Below are positions 23,809-32,202 of a DNA stretch of 64,000 nucleotides, in pieces. Under the pieces are notes generated by a model, which had not been told where the DNA came from, made no database searches, and saw only the letters and a program-made list of their open reading frames with translations. Where the stretch lies: the NCBI RefSeq assembly GCF_900111825.1, contig NZ_FOJM01000012.1, forward strand, positions 124,001 through 188,000, written 5' to 3'. Source of the DNA: Pedobacter suwonensis (GTDB lineage Bacteria > Bacteroidota > Bacteroidia > Sphingobacteriales > Sphingobacteriaceae). A program made the translations under genes and the position numbers. Position 1 is the stretch's first letter. Each line of letters starts with the position of its first letter.

Positions 23809-24201
23809 TTACTTAAGAGTTTTGGTCATTTTTGAGCGGCTTGCAGAATCCAGTGCCTTGTGCTTCTCTCCCCAGCTTTCCAGTTGTTTTATAATGGCTT
23901 TAAGTTCGTAACCTATCGGTGTGAGTTCGTATTCTACGCGTGGTGGTACTTCAGCATAAACCGTTCGCTTAACAATTTTGTTCTCTTCCAGTTTTCTGAG
24001 TTGAAGAGTCAACATCCGTTCGGTAATATTAGGTAACAATTTTTTCAGTTCACCAAATCTGAGTTTGCCGTTAATTAGCCAGGAACAGATGACCAATGCC
24101 CACTGCCCGCCAATAATATTGGCCGCATAAACCTCTGGACATTCCTCGGCCAATGCCTGTTTATTGGCGTAATTAGTCGATGTTTCCTTGATTTTATACA
24201 T
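23809..24201 (-). CDS. HxlR family transcriptional regulator
   Basis: A 130-residue winged-helix DNA-binding protein. CPEVYAANIIGGQWALVICSWLINGKLRFGELKKLLPNITERMLTLQLRKLEENKIVKRTVYAEVPPRVEYELTPIG is the HxlR pattern, here shown as one continuous stretch in residues ~20-95 (key parts: the Cys, GGQWALVI, LPNITERMLT, PPRVEYELT). HxlR proteins sense electrophiles or redox stress, often through the conserved N-terminal Cys. It is divergent from a flavodoxin-like oxidoreductase gene, its likely target. Confidence 0.92.
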   Translation of the reverse strand: MYKIKETSTNYANKQALAEECPEVYAANIIGGQWALVICSWLINGKLRFGELKKLLPNITERMLTLQLRKLEENKIVKRTVYAEVPPRVEYELTPIGYELKAIIKQLESWGEKHKALDSASRSKMTKTLK

Positions 24202-24298
24202 TACTTACATTTTTTATAGTACCATACAATTGGTAGCCAATATACATATTCTATGTAAGCTACCTTATTTTTGTGGTTAATAATTTAAAACTACTAAA

Positions 24299-24829
24299 AT
24301 GAAAACACTCATTATCGTCATTCATCCTGATATTCAAAACTCTGTTGTTAACAGAAGGTGGATCGAAGAACTTGGTAAATTCCCTGATAAATTCCATGTG
24401 CATCAATTGCATGAAGTTTATCCTGATGAGAAAATTGATGTGCCTGCTGAGCAAAAACTGATCGAAGCATATGAAAAGATAGTATTTCAGTTCCCTTATT
24501 ATTGGTTTAACTGCCCGGCCTTTTTTAAAAAGTGGCTAGATGAGGTCCTTACGCATGGTTGGGCATATGGAAGCAAAAGCGGCTACAAGGTTGCGGGAAA
24601 GAAAATTGCACTGGCCATTTCATTAGGTGTAGATCAGGAGGAACTCAGTTCTTCAGGTATTTACAAATATCCACTTGAAGAACTCACACGTCCTTTTGAG
24701 CTTTCTTTTGAATATGTTAAGGCCGATTATAGACCATTTTTTGCCTATTATGGAATTGAGCACAATGCTTCAAAAGAATGGGTTGAAAAAAGTGTTCCGC
24801 TGTACCTGGATTTTCTTGACAAATTGTAA
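24299..24829 (+). CDS. NAD(P)H-dependent FMN oxidoreductase (MdaB/KefF-like)
   Basis: A 176-residue flavodoxin-fold quinone reductase. The start KTLIIVIHPDIQNSVVNRRWIEEL, the motif VFQFPYYWFNCPAFFKKWLDEV and THGWAYG with GKKIALAISLG match the NQO2/KefF group. Such enzymes reduce quinones and other electrophiles by two electrons. The divergent HxlR regulator 97 nt away strongly suggests an electrophile- or redox-induced pair, a common HxlR arrangement. Confidence 0.9.
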   Translation: MKTLIIVIHPDIQNSVVNRRWIEELGKFPDKFHVHQLHEVYPDEKIDVPAEQKLIEAYEKIVFQFPYYWFNCPAFFKKWLDEVLTHGWAYGSKSGYKVAGKKIALAISLGVDQEELSSSGIYKYPLEELTRPFELSFEYVKADYRPFFAYYGIEHNASKEWVEKSVPLYLDFLDKL

Positions 24830-25020
24830 GATATCATTCATATCTCTCAATTTAAGAGTAAAAGATGTATTGCTCAAATGCGATTTTACCGAAAAAGTTT
24901 TCCACATCTGTGAAGTCCAAAATCGGTTTTTGTCTATAATCATACTTTAAACTGTTTAAACCTATTTTTTAGGCAAAGTGTAGAAAAAGTGCTTAAATTT
25001 TGATTTTAGGCACATTTAAC

Positions 25021-25028
25021 TAAATTTG
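25021..25028 (+). promoter_or_regulatory. -7 box of the lysine 6-transaminase gene
   Basis: TAAATTTG matches the consensus exactly. Its last three bases are the TTG that opens the longest ORF, so that start must be wrong; ATG 25050 leaves a 21-nt leader. Confidence 0.65.
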
Positions 25029-25049
25029 GATTATACCAAAACCAAGTTT

Positions 25050-26381
25050 ATGTATCAATTAACAGTACCTGCAGATCGCGTTAACGAATCGTTAAGTAAA
25101 CACATTTTGGCCGATGGTTTCGACCTGACCTATGATATGGAAAAAAGCCATGGCGCTTACATTTACGACTCTAAATACAATAGGACTTTACTCGATTTTT
25201 TCACTTGTTTTGCTTCCGTTCCTTTAGGTTACAACCACCCAAAAATGGTTGATGATGAAGCTTTTAAAAAGAATCTTTTACTGGCCGCTCTGGCCAATCC
25301 ATCGAATTCCGATGTTTACACCCAGCAGTATGCACAATTCCTGGAAACATTTTCCAAAATTGGCATTCCTGATTATCTGCCCCATGCTTTTTTTATTGCA
25401 GGTGGAGGCTTGGCGGTAGAAAATGCCATTAAGGTTGCCATGGACTGGAAAGTTCAAAAAAACTTTGCCAAGGGATATACCGAAGAAAAAGGTTTCAAGG
25501 TTTTGCACTTCGAAAAGGCTTTTCATGGCCGTACGGGTTACACACTGAGTTTAACCAATACTCTGCCAGATAAAACAAAATGGTTTGCCAAGTTCAATTG
25601 GCCAAGGGTAGCTGTTCCGGAAGTTAGCTTTCCACTTTCCGGAGATAACTTAAATCATGCCATTGCAACTGAAGAAGCCTCGCTCGCCCAGATTAAAAAA
25701 GCCTTTGCAGAAAATAAAGATGAAATCTGTGCCATTATTATAGAACCGATCCAATCAGAAGGTGGAGATAACCATCTGCGGGAAGAGTTTTTAATCCAGC
25801 TTAAAACATTGGCCGATGAAAATGATGCTTTTTTGATTTATGATGAAGTACAAACCGGTGTGGGGTTAACCGGTAGATTCTGGTGCCACCAGCACTTTAG
25901 CGAAAAAGCCCGGCCAGATATTATCGCTTTTGGCAAAAAAATGCAGGTTTGTGGCATTCTTGTTGGTAATAAGGTAGACGAAATTGAAAGCAATGTATTT
26001 AAAGTACCCAGCCGGATTAACTCAACATGGGGAGGCAATTTAGTGGACATGGTGCGTTCTTCCCAGATTTTACAGATCGTGGAAGAGGATCAGCTATGTG
26101 AGAACGCAGCAAAAGTAGGCAAATACTTAAAAGATCAATTAGAAAACCTGGCGCATAAATTTGATCAGATGACAAATGTACGCGGAAGAGGATTATTATG
26201 TTCTTTCGATTTCCCGACAAAAGAAATGCGCAATGCCTTTATTGGCAAGGGGCTGGAAAACAATGTGATGTTTTTAGGCTGTGGTGAGCGAACCATCCGT
26301 TTCCGCCCGGCACTTTGCATTGAGCAAAAGCATATTGACGAAGGCCTGACCGTTATGGAAAAAATATTGCCTTTATTGTAA
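25050..26381 (+). CDS. lat: L-lysine 6-transaminase
   Basis: A 443-residue class III PLP aminotransferase moving the epsilon-amino group of lysine to 2-oxoglutarate, giving 2-aminoadipate 6-semialdehyde. Features: DFFTCFASVPLGYNHPKM near the start, GGGLAVENAIKVAMDWKVQKN, FHGRTGYTLSLTNT, IIIEPIQSEGGDNHLREEFL, the Asp of YDEVQTGVGLTGRFW and the PLP Lys in IAFGKKMQVCGI. The Lat-specific pattern (MDWKVQKN, GGDNH, KMQVCG) separates it from ornithine or GABA transaminases. No other lysine-degradation gene is adjacent. Confidence 0.92.
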   Translation: MYQLTVPADRVNESLSKHILADGFDLTYDMEKSHGAYIYDSKYNRTLLDFFTCFASVPLGYNHPKMVDDEAFKKNLLLAALANPSNSDVYTQQYAQFLETFSKIGIPDYLPHAFFIAGGGLAVENAIKVAMDWKVQKNFAKGYTEEKGFKVLHFEKAFHGRTGYTLSLTNTLPDKTKWFAKFNWPRVAVPEVSFPLSGDNLNHAIATEEASLAQIKKAFAENKDEICAIIIEPIQSEGGDNHLREEFLIQLKTLADENDAFLIYDEVQTGVGLTGRFWCHQHFSEKARPDIIAFGKKMQVCGILVGNKVDEIESNVFKVPSRINSTWGGNLVDMVRSSQILQIVEEDQLCENAAKVGKYLKDQLENLAHKFDQMTNVRGRGLLCSFDFPTKEMRNAFIGKGLENNVMFLGCGERTIRFRPALCIEQKHIDEGLTVMEKILPLL

Positions 26382-26383
26382 GC

Positions 26384-26785
26384 ATGAAGCGAAAATCGTT
26401 TGTTTATTTCCTAATTGCAGGAGTTTTAGTATTGATCTTTTTTATGGTTAAAAATGTTTTTGATCAGCCAGGGATTAGTGATATGAAAGCTGGCTTTAAA
26501 GAAGTGATTAAGTATAGAAATGACAATAACACTGGCCCAATACAACGGATTTACGTGGTGACAGTTAAAGATTCCATCTGGAAAGAAATGAAAGATTATG
26601 GTAATTTAATGCCACATACTAAATACGGTAATACCAAAGTGTATTTTTTCATGCAACATGCAAATGTTCCAGAAAGCTTACAACCCGGAGCCGTAAATTT
26701 CGATCCGGTTTTTAACAAGGACTGTATTGCATTATATGAAAAAAGTGCAATGAGCCAGGTGGCCTTTAATAAACACCCTTATTAA
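26384..26785 (+). CDS. Membrane-anchored protein of unknown function
   Basis: A 133-residue protein with one N-terminal membrane helix (residues ~6-24, flanked by KRK) and a polar domain of about 100 residues probably facing the periplasm. It has no recognised motif; YVVTVKDSIWKEMKDYGNLMPHTKYGNTKVYFF suggests a small alpha/beta fold. It starts two bases after the transaminase stop, so the two form an operon, but a shared function is not evident. Confidence 0.7.
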   Translation: MKRKSFVYFLIAGVLVLIFFMVKNVFDQPGISDMKAGFKEVIKYRNDNNTGPIQRIYVVTVKDSIWKEMKDYGNLMPHTKYGNTKVYFFMQHANVPESLQPGAVNFDPVFNKDCIALYEKSAMSQVAFNKHPY

Positions 26786-27410
26786 ACAGAACATCCGGCA
26801 CATTAGTTAGCAAAAAAATTAAACCTTATTTATTTGGAAATGAAGGGTTCTGAGCATTTGGCATTTTCAGTCCCGCTTTCCCTACTGCCAATTTGAAGGA
26901 AATTGGCATCCGTTCCAATCGGGTTTATATACAAAGTTTTGTGTCACAGAAAACAAACTCTCCTAATTTGCCCAGGATCTTTGTCTCGATATGCTGTCCG
27001 TAGAGTTCTGAAAGGCTCTACGGGATTAACAAATGGGAAGGGCCTACAACTCGTTTTTCCAATAGTGAGTTAAAAAAACTTAATTCCATTAGCCAATTAG
27101 TGGAGACGCTGTGCTTAACTCTACGAAAAGGATATGGATGTATCCAAAGAACCTTTGTTCAATAAACCTGACAGCAGCGGCAGCCCCGATTTTTCCATCG
27201 GGCTACAGCGAATGGCAGGGCTGTAGCACCTATGAAACACTGACGTTCATTTCCTAACCCTAAAAAATCCTGCAATTTATCATCCTTACATCAGTTTTCG
27301 ACTACGCTCAGACTGACAAGTATCTAATATAATTTAGCTCGGACCCAACATTAAACTCACAAATTTTCCCAGCGCATTAGCCCTTTAAATTTCGTGAGTT
27401 TTCCCAACCT
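26786..27410. other. 625-base gap with dispersed repeat fragments
   Basis: No gene is seen. Near 26886-26912 lies the GAAGGAAATTGGCATCCG element also found at 19.6 kb. A hairpin CCGTAGAG/CTCTACGG is at 26998-27023. Around 27190-27215 CCCGAT...ATCGGG forms another, in a run with CAGCGGCAGCC and GGCAGGGCTGTAG that resembles the element at 54.5 kb. The region reads as a pile of decayed intergenic elements between the convergent genes at 26785 and 27411. Confidence 0.55.
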
Positions 27411-28772
27411 CTAAACAAAAGCTGAAAAGCCTGTTATGGCCCTACCTACAATCAGTGTATTAATTTCTTTGGTACCCTCATACGAATAAATGGCTTCAGC
27501 ATCAGCCACAAAACGTGCTACATTGTATTCGAGCAAAATACCATTTCCGCCCATTACTTCTCTTGCTTTGCTTACTACATCGCGCGTTCTTAATGAACAG
27601 AAAACCTTGGCCAGCGAAGCATGTTCATCTTTTAATAAACCTTGGTCTTGCAGCTGTGATAAACGGAAACAAAGTGTTTGCATCGCCGTTAAATTCGATA
27701 ACATTTCTACCAGGTGATTTTGAATCAATTGAAAAGATGCAATGGGTTTACCAAACTGTTTTCGGGTGCGTGTATATTCCAGGGCATTTTCATAAGCGCC
27801 TCGCGCACAACCTACTGCCTGCCAGGCTACTCCTGCACGTGTCATTTGCAAAACCTTTGCCGTATCTTTAAATGAGTTTGCATTTTGCAGGCGATCGGCT
27901 TCATCTACCTCACAGTCGGTTAAGGTAATCAAGCCATTCTGTACAATTCTTAAGGCCATTTTATCCTGCATTTTCTCTACAGCAAAACCCGGATTATCTT
28001 TCTTCACGATAAACCCTTTTACCTCCCCGCTTTCTTCATCACGTGCCCAGATAATTAAGATATCTGCAAAAGTAGCATTACCGATCCATTTTTTCTGACC
28101 GTTTAATATCCATTTGCCATTTACTTTTTTACAGGTTGTGGTTAGTCCGCCGGCAGCAGCAGACCCTACTTCGGGCTCAGTTAACCCAAATGCGCCAATG
28201 ATTTTAAATTGTTGCATCAGCGGCAGCCACTGCTGTTTTTGTTCCTCCGAGCCACATAAGTATATTGAACCCATAGCCAGGCCACTCTGTACACCAAAAA
28301 AAGTAGATATCGAGGTATCGATTCGGGCCATCTCCATTGCTAAAATGCCCTCCATCAAATTGGATTTCCCCGGACAGCCATAACCTTTGTAGGTTAAACC
28401 ACAAATATTGAGCTCGGCAAGTTTTGGAATAATTTCAAATGGAAACTCGGCTTTGTTCCAGTATTGGTTAACGATGGGTTTCACTTCCTGTTCCAAAAAA
28501 GCACGTACCTTCAACTGGAGCGCACGGTCCTCATCTTTTAGTGCTTCATCGCCCAAATGATAAAAGTCTCCTTCTATAGGCGGCAACGCTTTCTTTTTGC
28601 CAGATCCGCCCATCATTTTCATCATTCCCTGAATCTGTTTATCATCCAGGCTCGAGATCGTCTCGACCATTTTGGGTAAATCGACTTTTTTTGATAAAGC
28701 TTCCAGCTTATCGAAATCTACATGTTTAAAAAGACGGTAAGCGTTTTTGAGAGATGAAAATATATTCGCCAT
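27411..28772 (-). CDS. Acyl-CoA dehydrogenase (glutaryl-CoA dehydrogenase-like)
   Basis: A 453-residue flavoenzyme that introduces an alpha-beta double bond in an acyl-CoA. The order is an extra ~75-residue N-terminal region (IFSSLKNAYRLFKHVDFDKLEALSKKVDLPKMVE), then the alpha domain, the FAD-binding GAFGLTEPEVGSAAAGG and WILNGQKKWIGNA, and the C-terminal REVMGGNGI and EAIYSYEGTKEINTLIVGRAITG, whose Glu before GT is the likely catalytic base. The overall pattern is nearest to the glutaryl-CoA dehydrogenase/ACX4 group; the substrate is not fixed. A 1.2-kb tandem repeat lies directly upstream. Confidence 0.88.
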   Translation of the reverse strand: MANIFSSLKNAYRLFKHVDFDKLEALSKKVDLPKMVETISSLDDKQIQGMMKMMGGSGKKKALPPIEGDFYHLGDEALKDEDRALQLKVRAFLEQEVKPIVNQYWNKAEFPFEIIPKLAELNICGLTYKGYGCPGKSNLMEGILAMEMARIDTSISTFFGVQSGLAMGSIYLCGSEEQKQQWLPLMQQFKIIGAFGLTEPEVGSAAAGGLTTTCKKVNGKWILNGQKKWIGNATFADILIIWARDEESGEVKGFIVKKDNPGFAVEKMQDKMALRIVQNGLITLTDCEVDEADRLQNANSFKDTAKVLQMTRAGVAWQAVGCARGAYENALEYTRTRKQFGKPIASFQLIQNHLVEMLSNLTAMQTLCFRLSQLQDQGLLKDEHASLAKVFCSLRTRDVVSKAREVMGGNGILLEYNVARFVADAEAIYSYEGTKEINTLIVGRAITGFSAFV

Positions 28773-28830
28773 TATTATTCATTTTGAGAATAACAAATGA
28801 AGGGCTGTTTTGTTGGGCTGTCAAAATAAC

Positions 28831-30046
28831 CGCAAAGGGCGCAAAATTTTTCCGCAAAGAAACGCTAAGCATCATTTTATTTTTACCACAGAAGGCACTG
28901 AGGTTTGCACAGAGGAACACGAAGATTTTAACCGCTAAGGTCACAAAACTTTTTCACAAAGACATTTGAGGTTTCAAGTCATTAAAAAATGACCCAGCTC
29001 GATGCTCTTTGTGCCTTTCTCTGTGAGCCTCTGTGGTCAAGATCAAAGCATTATTTCAGTGGATTCGATTTTCCGCAAAGGGCGCAAAGTTTTTCCGCAA
29101 AGAAACGCAAAGCATCATCTTATTTTTACCACAGAAGGCACTGAGGCTTGCACAGAGGAACACCGAGATTAACCGCTAAGGGCGCAAAACTTTTTCACAA
29201 AGACACTTGAGGTTTCAAGTCATTAAAAAATGGACCCAGCTCGATGCTCTTTGTGCCTTTCTCTGTGAGTCTCTGTGATTAAGATCAAAGCGCGATTTCA
29301 GTGGATTCGATTTTCCGCGAAGGGCGCGAAGTTTTTCCGCAAAGAAACGCAAAGCATCATTTTATCTTTACCACAGAAGGCACTGAGGTTTGCACAAAGG
29401 AACACAGAGATTTTAACCGCTAAGGGCGCAAAACTTTTTCACAAAGACATTTGAGCTTTCAAGTCATTAAAAAATGGACCCGGCTCGATGCTCTTTGTGC
29501 CTCTCTCTGTGAGTCTCTGTGGTTAAGATCAAAGCGCTATTTCAGTGGATTCGATTTTCCGCAAAGGGCGTAAAGTTTTTCCGCAAAGAAACGCAAAGCA
29601 TAATTTTATTTTTACCACAGAAGGCACTGAAGTTTGCACAGAGGAACACAGAGATTTTAACCGCTAAGGGCACAAAACTTTTTCACAAAGACATTTGAGC
29701 TTCCAAGTCATTAAAAAATGGATCCAGCTCGATGCTCTTTGTGCCTTTCTCTGTGAGTCTCTGTGGTTAAGATCAAAGCGCGATTTCAGTGGATTCGATT
29801 TTCCGCAAAGGGCGCAAAGTTTTTCGCAAAGAAACGCAAAGCATCATTTTATTTTTACCACAGAAGGCACTGAGGTTTGCACAGAGGAACACAGAGATTT
29901 TAACCGCTAAGGGCGCAAAACTTTTTCACAAAGACATTTGAGGTTTCAAGTCATTAAAAAATGGACCCAGCTCGATGCTCTTTGTGCCTTTCTCTGTGAG
30001 TCTCTGTGGTTAAGATCAAAGCACTATTTCAGTTTTTCCACAGAGG
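28831..30046. repeat. Five-copy tandem array, unit about 243 bp
   Basis: Units begin with CGCAAAGGGCGCAAA (or a close variant) at 28831, 29074, 29316, 29560 and 29804, a spacing of 242-244 bp, and are nearly identical. Each unit contains two roughly complementary arms: CCACAGAAGGCACTGAGG...CACAGAGGAACACAGAG and GTGCCTTTCTCTGTGAGTCTCTGTGG, so every copy can fold. A sixth, badly decayed partial unit covers about 30030-30123. The array fills the 1362-base gap between the acyl-CoA dehydrogenase start and the bshB1 stop, and all ORFs in it are repeat by-products. Confidence 0.92.
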
Positions 30047-30134
30047 GCATTGAAGTTTAAACGAATCAAGAAAAATGTGGCCAGCTTGGCGCTTTTTGCA
30101 CCTTTCTCTGCGAGCTTTGCGGTCAAAAAAAGAC

Positions 30135-30851
30135 CTACCTTAAATCAAACAAATTATCCACACCCAACAATTTTCGCGAAGTAAAGCCTTCGCCAAAAGT
30201 GGCGCCTATGCTTTTACCAAACTCCCTTGAACGACCGATTACACTTTCAAAAAACTCTGGGGAGGAGATATAGGTCTGTTGACCTTCAACATCGGGATTA
30301 TAAAACTGTGTTTTAAAAGCCTTAATGGATTCGATTTTTTTATCCATATGATCAGATACATCTACAATAATATCAGGCTTTAAATACCGATCTTGAATGA
30401 ACTGCAATAACAATCGGGGGCGGTGTGCTTCTTGCTTAATTCCATCTATTGAGGTTTCTACTTTTGGCAAACCTGATAAAAAAACGGAATCGTAAACCAG
30501 GTCACCGGCCCTTCCATGATCTGGGTGGCGATCCTCCAGCGCATTACTCAAAATAATCTCTGGTTGATATTTTCTGATGGCTTTAATCACTTCCAAACGG
30601 TGATATTCATCGTTCTGAAAAAATCCATCCCTCATCCTTAAATTTTCACGAATATGCAATCCTAAAATCTTGGCTGAATCTGCCGCTTCTTCATCTCTTG
30701 TTTCTGCTGTCCCCCTTGTACCAAGTTCACCCCTGGTTAAATCTACAATGCCCACTTTTTTACCCAGGGCAATATGTTTTAAAATCGTACCTGAACAGCA
30801 AAGCTCCGCATCATCAGGATGCACAGCGATTACTAAAATATCTAAGTTCAT
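30135..30851 (-). CDS. bshB1: Bacillithiol biosynthesis deacetylase BshB1
   Basis: A 238-residue zinc-dependent N-acetylglucosaminyl-malate deacetylase, second step of bacillithiol synthesis. The PIG-L/LmbE motif HPDDAELCCSGT gives ligands H11, D14; also present are DLTRGELGTRGTAETRDEEA, LRMRDGFF, LSNALEDRHPDHGRAGDLV (third His ligand) and the C-terminal GATFGEGFTSRKLLGVDNL. This matches the BshB1 type rather than general LmbE enzymes. Bacillithiol is a main low-molecular thiol in many Bacteroidota. It is monocistronic here. Confidence 0.94.
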   Translation of the reverse strand: MNLDILVIAVHPDDAELCCSGTILKHIALGKKVGIVDLTRGELGTRGTAETRDEEAADSAKILGLHIRENLRMRDGFFQNDEYHRLEVIKAIRKYQPEIILSNALEDRHPDHGRAGDLVYDSVFLSGLPKVETSIDGIKQEAHRPRLLLQFIQDRYLKPDIIVDVSDHMDKKIESIKAFKTQFYNPDVEGQQTYISSPEFFESVIGRSREFGKSIGATFGEGFTSRKLLGVDNLFDLR

Positions 30852-30959
30852 CTGTGTTTTCGTGTTTTTTAATTGTCAGATGGAACCTTTGATCATTAAA
30901 ATAATCATTATCCATCTGGCCTAATGATTATTTTAATAATGTCGGTTTCACTAATTCAA

Positions 30960-31472
30960 TTATCGGGCATTTTGACTCAGCAACTGCTGAATTTTCTTTT
31001 TAATTTTCGTATTCAAAGGCTTGGTGAACGGGAAGAAATAATCTTCCAGCTCGCCATTTCTGTTCACAATATATTTATGGAAGTTCCACCGGGGTTTCGA
31101 ACTTAATTTGGCATTTTGTTTTTTGTCACTCAGGAATTGATAAAGTGGGTGAGCATTTTCCCCGCGAACGACAATCTTATCAAAAACCGGAAATTTTACA
31201 CCATGATTGATCTCGCAGAAAGATGCAATATCAGTTCCGTTCAAAGGTTCCTGCTTTCCAAAATCATTAGAAGGGAAACCCAGGATTTCAAAATCGGGGT
31301 TATTAATCTCATCCTTAAGTTGCTGTAACTCCTTTAACTGGGGTGTTAAACCACATTCTGATGCGGTATTTACAATTAAAACAACTTTGTTTTGATAAGC
31401 TGATAACGGTTGTTCTTCGCCGTTAACTTTCTTCACCTTAAAGGAATAAATATTGGGTATGCGATCCTGCAT
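30960..31472 (-). CDS. Glutathione peroxidase family thiol peroxidase
   Basis: A 170-residue peroxidase with a thioredoxin fold. The peroxidatic Cys is C40 in VNTASECGLTPQLKEL; the conserved Gln/Trp motif regions FPSNDFGKQEPLNGTDIASFC and KPRWNFHKYIVNRNGELEDYF are present. It is a Cys (not Sec) enzyme and, as in most bacteria, probably uses thioredoxin or bacillithiol rather than glutathione. It starts six nt after the stop of the upstream DUF4294 gene, so the two form an operon. Confidence 0.92.
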   Translation of the reverse strand: MQDRIPNIYSFKVKKVNGEEQPLSAYQNKVVLIVNTASECGLTPQLKELQQLKDEINNPDFEILGFPSNDFGKQEPLNGTDIASFCEINHGVKFPVFDKIVVRGENAHPLYQFLSDKKQNAKLSSKPRWNFHKYIVNRNGELEDYFFPFTKPLNTKIKKKIQQLLSQNAR

Positions 31473-31478
31473 TGTATG

Positions 31479-32093
31479 TTATTGATAAAATCCCGAAGTA
31501 CGGATAATAGATTCTATATCCCTATCTGTATTCGGATCGTAAGTGCTTTTTAAATTATGTCCTACCACACGGGCTACAATCTGGTACGAAAATGCTGCGA
31601 AACCGCCTTTGGTTTGTTTTACAATATCATAGGTTGTTCTGCCCACTTCACGGTCGATCAGTTTCGTTAAAATCTGGCCTTGTGTAATCGTCAACTCTTT
31701 TATCTCGCGGTTAAACATGTCTTTTATTTCTTTATCACATTGTTTAACCAATTGTTTCTGTTCTTTTTTCTCTGAAGTTTTGGCTAAATCCTGCTCCAGC
31801 TGTTCGTAACGGCGTTTGGCAAACAAGGCATAAGGCATTACTTTTAATACGTTATACCGTAAACGGTTATAAGCGGCCTGCTCTGCCGGCGATTTCCAGA
31901 TTCTGGCCGCATAAATGTTAACCTCGTTCAGTTGCATCCATGGAATCATCACGCCGTTATCATTTGTGGAGGCTACTCTTATCGTATCGCTTTTACCTAA
32001 TTTAGGGAATACAGGGACAGTTGGTTCCTGTGCATGCAGTGAAACACCATAAATCATTACAATACAAAGAAAAAATAGCCCTTTAAATTTCAT
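31479..32093 (-). CDS. DUF4294 family exported protein
   Basis: A 204-residue protein confined to Bacteroidota as far as I know. Residues 1-21 form a signal peptide (ending SLHAQ). The core NEVNIYAARIWKSPAEQAAYNRLRYNVLKVMPYALFAKRRYEQLE, with long amphipathic helices and then REVGRTTYDIVKQTKGGFAAFSYQIVARVVGHNLKSTYDP, is the DUF4294 pattern. It is periplasmic or envelope-located; its function is unknown. It leads the operon with the peroxidase gene. Confidence 0.85.
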   Translation of the reverse strand: MKFKGLFFLCIVMIYGVSLHAQEPTVPVFPKLGKSDTIRVASTNDNGVMIPWMQLNEVNIYAARIWKSPAEQAAYNRLRYNVLKVMPYALFAKRRYEQLEQDLAKTSEKKEQKQLVKQCDKEIKDMFNREIKELTITQGQILTKLIDREVGRTTYDIVKQTKGGFAAFSYQIVARVVGHNLKSTYDPNTDRDIESIIRTSGFYQ

Positions 32094-32108
32094 AAATTTA
32101 TACTTTTA

Positions 32109-32116
32109 CAAAGTTA
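32109..32116 (-). promoter_or_regulatory. -7 box of the DUF4294-peroxidase operon
   Basis: On the - strand TAACTTTG matches TAnnTTTG exactly, 15 nt before the DUF4294 ATG. Confidence 0.6.
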
Positions 32117-32202
32117 GGTGTTATTTCATATATTAGTTGTTTCACAGAACTAATATAAGTTTTATTCATAAATAAGACGCAATTTTTACGCAAAAAATAC
32201 AA

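Noticed and set aside
24675-24950. A 91-codon frame over the end of the NAD(P)H oxidoreductase gene
   Set aside because: It overlaps a clear enzyme gene in another frame and shows no recognisable domain.
28754-29910. ORFs of 60-75 codons within the 28.8-30.0 kb region (for example around 28754-28969 and 29695-29910)
   Set aside because: They lie inside tandem repeat units, recur with unit shifts, and their products are low-complexity in style; they are by-products of the repeat.
28831-30046. The tandem array considered as a CRISPR array
   Set aside because: Units are ~243 bp with no spacer variation; CRISPR repeats are 20-50 bp with unique spacers, and no cas gene is in the window.
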